From positions 87,501-151,500 of the forward strand of contig CAUYUJ010019249.1 in the NCBI GenBank assembly GCA_963575745.1: 64,000 nt of DNA, given 5' to 3'. Shown in pieces: positions 31,104-39,634 of this stretch; positions within the stretch are counted from its first letter, which is position 1, and the number at the start of each line of letters is the position of its first letter. The stretch is from Prorocentrum cordatum. Its lineage: Eukaryota; Sar; Dinophyceae; Prorocentrales; Prorocentraceae. Below the pieces are notes generated by a model. The model made no database searches. It saw only the letters and a program-made list of their open reading frames with translations, and was not told the origin of the DNA. A program made the position numbers and the translations under genes.

Positions 31104-31145
31104 CGGAGGAGGAGGAGGAGGAGGAGGAGGAAGAGGAGGAGGGAG
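31104..31145. repeat. (GAG)n microsatellite at the LINE-C boundary
   Basis: GAG/GAAGAG run directly upstream (in minus orientation) of the LINE-C remnant. Confidence 0.92.
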
Positions 31146-31376
31146 GCAGGGGGATTGGGCAGGATGAAGGGAAGAGATGACGGAGTATATTTGGTTTGCT
31201 TTGGTGTGTGTGTTTACCCTTCTGGCGGTTTCCCCGGTTGTTATATCGATTTCTGATGTCGTTGGACAGTTGCTCCGAGGTTTTTTGGATGCCCCCCCGC
31301 ACTGCCGCGTGGACATCCTCGCTGTCTTCTTGTCTCCTCCACCCCCCCTACCCCCTCCTTCGTCTCCTCCTCACCC

Positions 31377-31476
31377 NNNNNNNNNNNNNNNNNNNNNNNN
31401 NNNNNNNNNNNNNNNNNNNNNNNNNNNNNNNNNNNNNNNNNNNNNNNNNNNNNNNNNNNNNNNNNNNNNNNNNNNN
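31377..31476. other. Assembly gap of exactly 100 N
   Basis: Placeholder gap. The left edge is CT-rich (CCTCCTTCGTCTCCTCCTC), as at the first gap. From 31477 to about 31890 no gene is supported; AATCTTAGGGAT-type short repeats occur near 31570-31640. Confidence 0.98.
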
Positions 31477-31889
31477 CACAGTTCCTGGTGGCAAGAGGCT
31501 GCGAGCGAGGACGGATTACCAGCCTGGAACATATCCCTATCCTTATTCTGGGCACCTCATCACGATGCCAATCTTAGGGATTCCCTTATTTTTTGAGGGC
31601 GAATCCCTAAGATTGTCATCGCCTTTGGGCGTGTCAATCTTAGGGATAGGGATACGTTCGAGGCTGGTAAGCTGCGAGCGAGGACGGAGCTACGGGGGCT
31701 TTGGGATCGGGTGGCGCCTCGCCTCGGCCACCCACGTCGGGCAGGCCCGAGCACAGCCTCCGGCCGCCGAGAAAGCGACGAGAGGCTTTCGTGTGGACCG
31801 CGAGGGTGTGGACGTGGTGCATGCTCCAAGTCGGGCATGTCCCTCTACAGGAGGTGTATTCAAAAATAGTCAAACCGGATCACGGCGGA

Positions 31890-32201
31890 GATCGATGGAC
31901 GACGACAACGACCATGACGATGACCGACGACGTTGACGACGACGACGACAACAGCTGCCTACGGACGACGCACGCTGATGCACGACGACGGACGACAACG
32001 CACAACGACGACGGATCATGGCGGACGTCGATTGACGACGACGATAGCTGACCGACGACGATTACGATGACGACGATGACCCACAACGACGATGACGACG
32101 GACTCGACGAAGACGACGACGAAGACTACGACGACGAAGACCGCCCACGACCGACGACGACGACGACCGACGGAGACGACGATGAAGATGACAGACGACG
32201 G

Positions 32202-32268
<67 letters not shown>

Positions 32269-32406
32269 ACGGGGGACGAGGAACGATGGACGATGGACGA
32301 CGGACGATGGATGACGGACAACGAGGACGACGACGACGACGACGACGGACGTCAACGGACTTCGACGACGAAGAGACGACGACGACGACGAACATGACAG
32401 ACGACG

Positions 32407-32474
<68 letters not shown>

Positions 32475-32775
32475 ACGGGGGACGAGAAACGATGGACGAT
32501 GGACGACGGACGATGGATGACGGACAACGAGGACGACGACGACGACGACGACGACGACGGACGTCAACGGACTTCGACGACGACGATGACGGCGACGACG
32601 CCGGCGACGGCGACGGCGACGGCCAACAACGGACGCACGACGACGGACGATGGACCATGGACGATGACGGATGACACTCGACGATGACGGATGACACTCG
32701 ACGCACGACGACGGGCGCCGACGGAAGACGACGGACACGACGACGACGGACGACGACGACCAGCACCCAGACCTT
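31890..32775. repeat. (GAC)n satellite domain with higher-order duplication
   Basis: About 880 bases dominated by GACGACGAC with GATGAC and GGAC interruptions. A block of about 105 bases at 32267-32370 (GACGGGGGACGAGG ... CGATGGACGATGGACGACGG ... ACGTCAACGGACTTCGACG) is repeated at about 32473-32580. Gives Asp/Thr/Arg repeats on plus and Val/Ser/Arg on minus; not a gene. Confidence 0.93.
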
Positions 32776-33439
32776 TCCGTGGGCGCGTTCTGACCAGAAT
32801 TTCGAGGCAGATCCATCCGTGGCGACGAGGGTGCCCGTGGAGGTCCAAAACAGTCCTGGATATGTGGCGCCCGCCCCCTATGAGCCAAAAATGTGCGTGA
32901 CCGAAACAAGATGTGGCCCAACATGTGCGTGACCGAAAACGTATTGTGACACTGTGACCGAAATCGTGAACGAAATTGGCAAACCTTCTCGTTTTCGAGT
33001 CGGTCACGCTCGGGCGAAGTCGGACAACGTCAGGCGCCAGTGCTGGTCACACTCGGGCAGATTTTCGGGTACGGATTTGGTCACTACACCCCCTTGATGG
33101 AGACGAGGCAACGTGAAACTTGTCCTTCAGACGGGGCTAGGACAAGGATTAATCAATTCCAGAGTGGTCCGGAACGCTCTCAGTGCGTTCCGGAACGCTT
33201 TGAGAAGGCCGCGGCGCCCGATACACCTTCCAGAGCCGCCAGATCTCAGAGATTCTCGATCTATCCTCACCCGATTTTATCTTCGTCCTGGCTTCGTCTT
33301 AGACCCTCCCTGCAGGGTGCTTACGGCGGGGAGGCCTGCTGCGTGGAGGGCTGCGGCGGCCCTGGCTCCGGGTGCTCGGGCTGCGGGGGCGGCTGCGGGG
33401 CCGGCGGCAACACGATCTTGACTTATGTGGGGCCCGGGG

Positions 33440-33640
33440 GCGACTTTGCGCAGGACGCGAGGGAGGAGGGATCGGGTGCGGCCAAGAGGGGGGTGATGAC
33501 CAGGGTGGGGGGGGATCATGGCTGGGGCCATGATGTTTTCTCAGATGTCAGATGGCCCATTTTCTTATTTCATTGCGTCCCCTGCCCCCCCCCCCCCTGG
33601 GCCGCGCAATGACTCGAGCCTCCCTCTTGGACGCCCTCGA
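33440..33640 (+). repeat. Dispersed repeat family E, copy 1
   Basis: AAGAGGGGGGTGATGAC, ATCATGGC..GGGCCATGAT, TCAGATGTCA, CTGGGCCGCGCA and CCCTCTTGGACGCCC occur in the same order at 53222-53405. Confidence 0.75.
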
Positions 33641-33656
33641 AGAGGAGGCCTAGGGG

Positions 33657-33765
33657 GGAGGAGGAGGAGGAGGAGGAGGAGGAGGAGGAGGAGGAGGAGG
33701 ACCAGTGCAAACCCAAGACGCATCAACGATGTTGTAATAAAGCCTCCCTCCAAGTTGGCTTTCAT
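33657..33765 (+). repeat. (GGA)n plus conserved tail, copy 1
   Basis: A GAG/AGG tract is followed by a tail of the form GGACCAGTG ... CAACGATGTTGTAATA ... CCTCCC. The same tail follows purine tracts at 34275-34372 and 45708-45815. Confidence 0.6.
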
Positions 33766-33869
33766 GGGTCCCTATAAGAATTTCTCCAAGAAGGATAGCT
33801 GCCTCGCCAGGACCAGAAGCAAAGGCAACAACATTTGTTTTACATTATAAGGCTGATCGAATTCGGGGA

Positions 33870-34180
33870 CCCCTCGATTTCCGAAACTGTTCGGAAATCC
33901 TAAATCGCGCCAGAACGCCATTCCTGGAACTTCAACACCACGAATTCACCAGGCTGTTACGTTCTGACAATCCGAAGTCGTGCCCGAACGCCAATCCTGG
34001 GACTTCAGCACTTACGAGTCCTTGAAACTGGTGGACTGTTTTAAGACGAGCGTGCGCGGCGCTAAAGTGATAATTAGCCACAGTTTGGAAGGAACTGGCC
34101 TCCATCCTTGAAACTGCTGCATTCATTTCAGACGAATGAGCGCGGCGCTATGGCGAGAGCTGCATTTTCAAAGCCTCAGG
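33870..34180 (+). repeat. 60-70-bp degenerate repeats (GCGCGGCGCTAAGG family), cluster 1
   Basis: Repeated words: CCTTGAAACTG, TTTTAAGACGAGCGTGCG or TTTCAGACGAATGAGCG, then CGGCGCTA..G and GAGAGC. A larger cluster lies at 48850-50210, with a trace at 34690-34790. Confidence 0.6.
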
Positions 34181-34274
34181 ATCCCGAATGGTGGGGAAGT
34201 CTCACGCGAAACGCTCGGCCCGGCTTGCGGACACGCCTGGGGGTGCGGCAGCGAGAATGCATGTGTAAGGAAGG

Positions 34275-34372
34275 AGGAGGAGGAGGAGGAGGAGGAGGAG
34301 GCGGAGGAGCTAGATCAGAGTACACCCAGCATGCACCAGCGATGCTGCAATACACCCTGCCGTCCCGCGCCC
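34275..34372 (+). repeat. (GGA)n plus conserved tail, copy 2
   Basis: AGG tract, then ATCAGAGTACACC ... GCACCAGCGATGCTGCAATA and CACCCTGCCGTCCCG. Confidence 0.6.
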
Positions 34373-34834
34373 CCCTCCTCATACGGCACTCCAAGCCTAT
34401 GTTTGCACTACGAGAAGCACCTCCTCGAGAGACGAGCTCCCCGTGGGCCTGCCCATGCAGGCGAGCTGGCTTGCGTCCTTCTCGCCAATTGCTGAGGGAT
34501 CCGAACATGTAGTGAACGGGGACTGCGGCGTGCTGTCCAGCGAGGGCTCGGTTTTCAGCGCAGGATCAGGGGGATCCGCGGGCGGTCCGGCAGGAGTCCG
34601 GTCTTGAAAGGGAGCCGCACCCCCCCCCCTTTTTCCGCCTAGCAGCTGCACAGCGTTCTTGCAGTTCTTGCAACTTGAGCTCGAGCTGGGTGCTTCAAGA
34701 GCGCGAGCCACACTCGGGAGAGGAGCCGCCCTCCATCCGCGCAGCTGTCACACCTGCTTTCAAGCCGCGTGCCGCGGATCTCATGGAAAACGAGAAAAGA
34801 GGAGGAGAGATACACGGCACGGGATGGCGAAGGG

Positions 34835-34956
34835 AGAGGAGGAGGAGGAGGAGGAGGAGGAGGAAGAGGAAAAGGAGGAGGAGGAGGAGGAATAATCATA
34901 ATAATACGAAGAATAATAATAAGGAGAAGAAGAAGAGGAGGAGGAGGAGAAGGAAG
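34835..34956. repeat. Purine-rich (GGA)n tract with (AAT)n, interrupted by the LTR element
   Basis: GAG/GGA units, an AATAATAAT patch and more GAG. It ends in GGAAG, which is duplicated on the far side of the LTR element at 45708-45712, where the purine tract resumes. Confidence 0.9.
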
Positions 34957-35131
34957 TGTTAACATGCAAGCATGCGTGTGACAGGGGAGGAATAGTAACC
35001 CTGCTGCCTTTGGCTCAAGTGTTTAACGGTCGAAGCTACATAGACCTGCTTTGCCGTTCGGGAGTATAAAGGTGACCTATCGTTATCATTGTCGCCAAGC
35101 TCCCGTGCAGAACCCTCCTCGGGGTTTTGCA
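34957..35131 (+). repeat. 5' LTR (175 bp)
   Basis: Starts TGTTAACA and ends TTTTGCA, giving the usual TG...CA termini. Contains TATAAA at 35065-35070, a possible promoter, and TTTGGCTCAAG at 35009-35019, matching the 3' end of the dinoflagellate SL. Confidence 0.97.
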
Positions 35132-35144
35132 TGGTAGCGGAGCG
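35132..35144 (+). promoter_or_regulatory. Primer-binding site, probably for initiator tRNA-Met
   Basis: TGGTAGCGGAGCG directly follows the LTR. TGGTA is complementary to a tRNA ending in TACCA, and most copia elements prime from initiator tRNA-Met whose 3' end has this form. The tRNA itself is not in the window. Confidence 0.65.
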
Positions 35145-35152
35145 CGGTTGCC

Positions 35153-35875
35153 ATGGCAGCGGCAGCGGCAGCTGCGGCCAGACCTGGACAGGGCGACCCG
35201 CCAGTTAATCTCAATGTGCCGGCAGACAGAGATGCATGGGTCAACATGGACCCGAATCGATTCAACGATCTGTGCGAGCAAGCATACGTGAACGGAGACT
35301 TCAGTTACGTTCAGACGGCGCTACTCGCGAACCACTTTGGACTCGCAACGTTCATTAACGAGCGAGTAGCACAGGACCGGAGGGAGGTATCGAACGCCGA
35401 AGCATTCCAAATGTTACAGAGTGCCCACAAGACCAACAGTATGCTGTTAGCGATCACGAAGAGAAACGCTGCGCTCGAAAGGGATGCTCGTAGATTGGTG
35501 GAAAGAGTCACCGAGTTGGAGACCAACAGTGAAGCGCAAGAAAAGTTGATCGAAAGGTTCGGTCAGATCTCGGAAGCAATCAAAGGAGGAAGCGGAAACA
35601 AGCACGGGAGCAGTAAACCGATAAGCGAATATAAAGCATTACAGGCGCTAAAGAACTTCAGCGGGGAAAGAGCAAAGTTCAGAGACTGGAGCGACAAATT
35701 CTTGAACGCACTAGCCCAAGTGAAGCCGAGTTACCGACCGGCACTGAAAATGCTAAACAAGAGGCTGGAGACGCTTGACGGAGTTGTGCCAGAGGAGGAC
35801 GATGACGACATCATACGCATAATGAACGGTCGATTGACTGCAAGTGAGTACCTGAAGGCAAGTCAAGCCAAATAA
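35153..35875 (+). CDS. Copia gag, N-terminal segment
   Basis: ATG at 35153 in GCCATGG context. 240 residues: an Ala-rich start, a helical region (DRDAWVNMDPNRFNDLCEQ ...), a coiled coil at about residues 100-150 (ERDARRLVERVTELETN) and the beginning of a gag core (ALKNFSGERAKFRDWSDKF), the UBN2/retrotransposon-gag type. TAA at 35873-35875 interrupts it. The same frame resumes at once (AEDDNKGEYEFTEGDETQME) and reaches a second TAA at 36032-36034, so this is not the natural gag end. Role: virus-like particle assembly in the cytoplasm, by family knowledge. Confidence 0.8.
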   Translation: MAAAAAAAARPGQGDPPVNLNVPADRDAWVNMDPNRFNDLCEQAYVNGDFSYVQTALLANHFGLATFINERVAQDRREVSNAEAFQMLQSAHKTNSMLLAITKRNAALERDARRLVERVTELETNSEAQEKLIERFGQISEAIKGGSGNKHGSSKPISEYKALQALKNFSGERAKFRDWSDKFLNALAQVKPSYRPALKMLNKRLETLDGVVPEEDDDDIIRIMNGRLTASEYLKASQAK

Positions 35876-37762
35876 GCCGAGGACGACAACAAAGGCGAAT
35901 ATGAGTTTACCGAGGGAGATGAAACTCAGATGGAAGAAGACTTATGGTACATTCTGAACGAGAAACTTGAAGGTGCGGATGCCAGAGGAAAATTAAAGGG
36001 ACTGATGGATGGAGATGGAATCATGGCTTGGTAAAAGGTTTACAAATGGTACTCGGCGGTAACCGGAGCGACCTCATCATCAAAAATGACGCATGCCATG
36101 AATCCTGAACCGCCCAAGAAGATCACCGACACTGTTACCCGACTTGAGGAATGGAGCGCATTGGCAGAAAATCTTGAGAAATATGGCAAAGATTACTCGC
36201 TGCCTCTTCCTTTCAAAGTCACCGCGCTCAGGGCCATAATGGTGCACGCGAACGACTGGTTTGACGAATGGCAGCAGGCATGTTGGCGAACGCCTGACGC
36301 GCTTAACATTGACTCATTTCAGAAATTGTACTCAAAGTGCGAAGACTGGGCGCGTAAAAAGAAACTTGACTCAGATACGAAAAATAAGGATGCAATGGAC
36401 ATTGGGAATATCAGCGAGATGAGTCAAGGGTCCGAAAACGTTTGGGACCAAACGGGATGGGTTGACGAAGGTGGAAACTGGTGGTCAGAGGATGGATCGT
36501 GGAATCACGGGTCCTGGGCCAATGAGAGTGACGGTGGAGAATATGAAGAAATTGACGCCGTAAACAAAGGCAAGGGTAAAGGAACGGGCCCCAGGTGTTA
36601 CAATTGTGGAGGCATGGGCCATTTAGCCAGGAACTGCACGAGACCCAAACAGTTCACCAAAGGAGGTAAAGGTGGCAAGGGCGGAAAAGGCAAAGGTTAC
36701 CGAGCCACTTACGGATCCTATGTGAAAGGTAAGATCGGAGGCAAACAGGGAGGTAAAGGAAGTAGCTCGTGGGGAGGAAGCTACGGAAGCCAAGGGAAGT
36801 TTACCCCGCACAGTGAGCGTGAATGTTACAAGTGTGGCGGAAAAGGGCATATCGCCATTAACTGTCCGGGCTCCAAGAAGACCGCCAACGAAGTTGAGCA
36901 AGAGAAACCTGTAGTGAACACCGAAACTGAACAAACCACCTCGTTCGGCCAACCACAGCACGTTCTCAGCGTCGAGATGAAGGAAGCAATGAACGTGCCG
37001 CTAGACCAGCCTGCGATCGAGGAGGTTAACGAGAAATGGGACCTGCCCTATTACGCAAGAAAGAAGACGGCGCGTGACAACGCGGTAAACTTGAGAAGAA
37101 TCTATCAGGAACACCAGTACAACGGGGACCGTCATCATACTAGTCAGTGGGACCAGAGAATAAGTAAAAGCGTGAGGCAGGAAAAAAGTTGGCTGGCGAA
37201 GTGCAAGGAAATTGGGCTAATTGAGATGCGGGGATGTGATCCAGAGATTAACGCGGTGCCACCGCCAAGTGCAACACATGAGACGATCGCGGTTACCGTG
37301 GACTCCGGCGCCTACAACACAGTGGGACCCCCCAAAGTTGGCACTCATTTCCTTATTAAGCATACGGACGCGTCAAAGCAGGGACGACACTACAGTGCAG
37401 CAAATGGAACCACGATAAAGAATTATGGCCAACGTGTGATCACAGGTAAAAATGAGCATGGGAACGCCGTCAGTATGCCAATTCAGGTAGCAGAGGTCAA
37501 CAAAGTCCTAGGATCGGTCAGAGAGATGGTAAACGCTGGAAATAGAGTGGTGTTCGACAAGGATCCTAACGGGAGGTCCCTGAGCCACATCATGAACAAG
37601 GCGACTGGCAAGTTAACAGCCATCCATGAGAAGAATGGCACATTCCAGTTCAACATCACAGTACCGAAGGGACCAGCGGAGGCCGTCAATCCCAGGAGTG
37701 AAGTGAACGTAACTGAGGGTTTTCCACGGCCGGGAACCCTGGAGGCGGATCTGTTCTACTAA
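35876..37762 (+). pseudogene. Copia gag C-terminus, nucleocapsid and protease segment (in-frame TAA)
   Basis: Continues the gag frame. After the TAA at 36032-36034 it reads KVYKWYSAVTG and stays open from ATG 36086 to TAA 37760-37762. Features: TRLEEW ... FKVTALRAIM helices of gag, an acidic/Trp-rich spacer, CCHC zinc knuckle CYNCGGMGHLARNC at about 36595, a Gly/Lys-rich linker, second knuckle CYKCGGKGHIAINC at about 36825, and the aspartic protease active site VTVDSGAYNTVG near 37300. Both TAA codons could have arisen from CAA by one C-to-T change. The knuckles bind element RNA; the protease cleaves the polyprotein. Confidence 0.8.
37717..37723 (+). promoter_or_regulatory. Candidate -1 ribosomal frameshift site GGGTTTT
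   Basis: In the protease frame the codons are GAG GGT TTT, so the heptamer reads G GGT TTT, the X XXY YYZ pattern in the correct register. A -1 shift enters the integrase frame, which is open across the zero-frame stop at 37760 and through to 38769. Whether the GC-rich sequence just downstream forms a stimulatory structure was not established. A simple one-base deletion would look the same. Confidence 0.45.
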
Positions 37763-38769
37763 GCCCCCCGTCACCCGTAAGACCAAGCGAAAACTTAAAC
37801 GTCTTTAATACCGAAGTAGACGAAGGGAGTGACAGTGGGGGCAACGATAGTGAGTTAAGTGATGTGGAAGATGTATTTGTGGGTGATGAAGCGGAGTTAC
37901 CAAAGAAAGTTTATTGTGACATGAGGCCCTCAAAAGAGGAAGTTGAAGCGCATAACACGACGCATTTACCTTACCGAAGCTGGTGCCCACATTGCGTCAG
38001 AGGGAAAGCTCGCAGACGCAATCACCGTAGACGCAAAAGAGAGGGGAACGGGAACGTGCCAGTGATTTCAATGGACTACATGTGGCTTAAAGGAAGAAAA
38101 GATGAAGGTGAAAGCATCGGCAATGGCAACCCAATTTTGGTCATGCATTGCAGAGAGACCAAATTGACTTGGAGCAGAGTGTTAATGAAAAAGGGAGTGG
38201 ACTCGTACTCGGTAAAAGTAGGATGTGACCTGATAAGTTTTACCGGATACAAGAAAGTGATACTCAAAAGTGATGGGGAAGCGGCAATCACAGCATTGGC
38301 CAATAGGATTAAAGCTTCGTGTGATCTTGACATGGGTGTTGAGGTCAGCCCAGTGGGCGACTCAAAGGCCAACGGCGAAATTGAGAGAGCCGTTAGAACA
38401 GTGCAGGGTCAGGTCAGAACGTTAAAGAGCGCCTTGGACGCCAATTATAAAACTGAGTTTGGAGAAAGCCATCAGATAATACCTTGGCTGGTGAGCTACG
38501 CGTCCTCTTTGATTGACAAGTTCACAATAGACACGGATGGGAAGACGGCTCATGAGAGGTGCAGGGGACGAAAATTTAACAAGCAAATCCCAGAGTTCGG
38601 TGAGTGTGTCATGCATTTAAAGACACCTGCGCACAAGGGTCGTGAGAAGCTCGAAATGAGATGGGAAAGTGGAGTGTTTCTAGGCATAAACGAGAAAAGT
38701 CAAGAGCTAATTATTGGGACGCCCCACGGTGCAATCAAGGCGCACGAGTTTAAAAGAAAAAGGAAGTGA
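37724..38769 (+). CDS. Copia integrase segment (frame -1 relative to protease)
   Basis: Open from about 37723 to TGA 38767-38769. A zinc-binding HHCC region (AHNTTHLPYRSWCPHC) lies near 37950-38000, followed by a basic patch (RRRNHRRRKR). The DDE triad is visible: D in SMDYMW at 38074, D in KSDGEA at 38272, E in NGEIERA at 38377, with D-to-E spacing of about 35 residues. The GKTAHERCRGRKF motif and an end resembling the beta-barrel region (VFLGINEKSQELIIGTPHG) follow. Inserts the cDNA into the genome, leaving the 5-bp duplication seen here. Confidence 0.85.
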
Positions 38770-39634
38770 TGCGGAAAAATGGAATATTGCCGAGATTACC
38801 GAAATAAAGGGATTACCTTGGCAGCCTGACCCGAGCACAGCGGGAATGGAATTACAGTCTAGGATCATGGTGCCCATGGATCTACCAGAGCAAGAGTTAA
38901 CTGCGCCTGAGACGAAGCCACTCATTGCAAGAGGGATTGCAGTTAAAAAGCACGAATACTTGAAAATGGGACCGACGCCAGGGCGTTACGGATGTAAATG
39001 CCTCGTGAGAGTAGACAAAGAGCACAAGCCGCATAACGCCGATTGCAGGGCTCGAGTTATTGAATGGTTAAAGAAACAAGAGAGCCCGAACATCCAAGCA
39101 AGACTAGCGTCTGCACAGTTAAGGCTTGAGAGTAAAAGTCGTGCACCAGAAAATCGTGAACAAGAATCAGAAAGTCAAGCAAAGAAACTGAGGATCAATG
39201 TACCACCTCCGCCGAGCGCCAAAGTTGAGGAACCTAAGGACGAGTGGGTAATAAAGGGGGGCAAAGTTATATGTCAGCACCGACGACCGAGGAAAGAGTT
39301 AGCCTTCCCCACCAATGGTGGGTGTCCAGTGGACTGGGACAAACTTAAGCCTAAAAGATATACCCACGCGATCATGATTGACGGCGGCAAGATACATGAG
39401 CACGAAGATGCTTGGTATGGTAAAGATGGAGACGATCAAACATGGGCTATGGGAAACCCCTTTAACGATTACTGGACCGGATGGACCGAGTTCGAAGTAG
39501 AAGATGAAGAAATGAAAGATTCCCCGAGTAAACCATTAAACGAAAAGCAGAGGACGATCATCACGAAGAAGATCAACAGGCAACTCAGCATCGGCAAATT
39601 GACATGGAACAAGATGAAGAAATGTCAGAAGTAA
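38715..39634 (+). CDS. Copia pol linker segment (frame +1 relative to integrase)
   Basis: Joins the integrase near an A-rich stretch (TTTAAAAGAAAAAGG, about 38749-38763), where a one-base length change is the simplest cause of the shift. Contains a C-x-C ... H ... C cluster (YGCKCLVRVDKEHKPHNADC) followed by RARVIEWL, a helical charged region, and an acidic C-terminus. No catalytic domain is recognised. It ends at TAA 39632-39634, overlapping the next segment. Probably part of the same polyprotein between integrase and RT. Confidence 0.6.

Noticed and set aside
31896-32770. Val/Ser/Arg-rich minus-strand and Asp/Thr-rich plus-strand frames
   Set aside because: Simple (GAC)n repeat translations.
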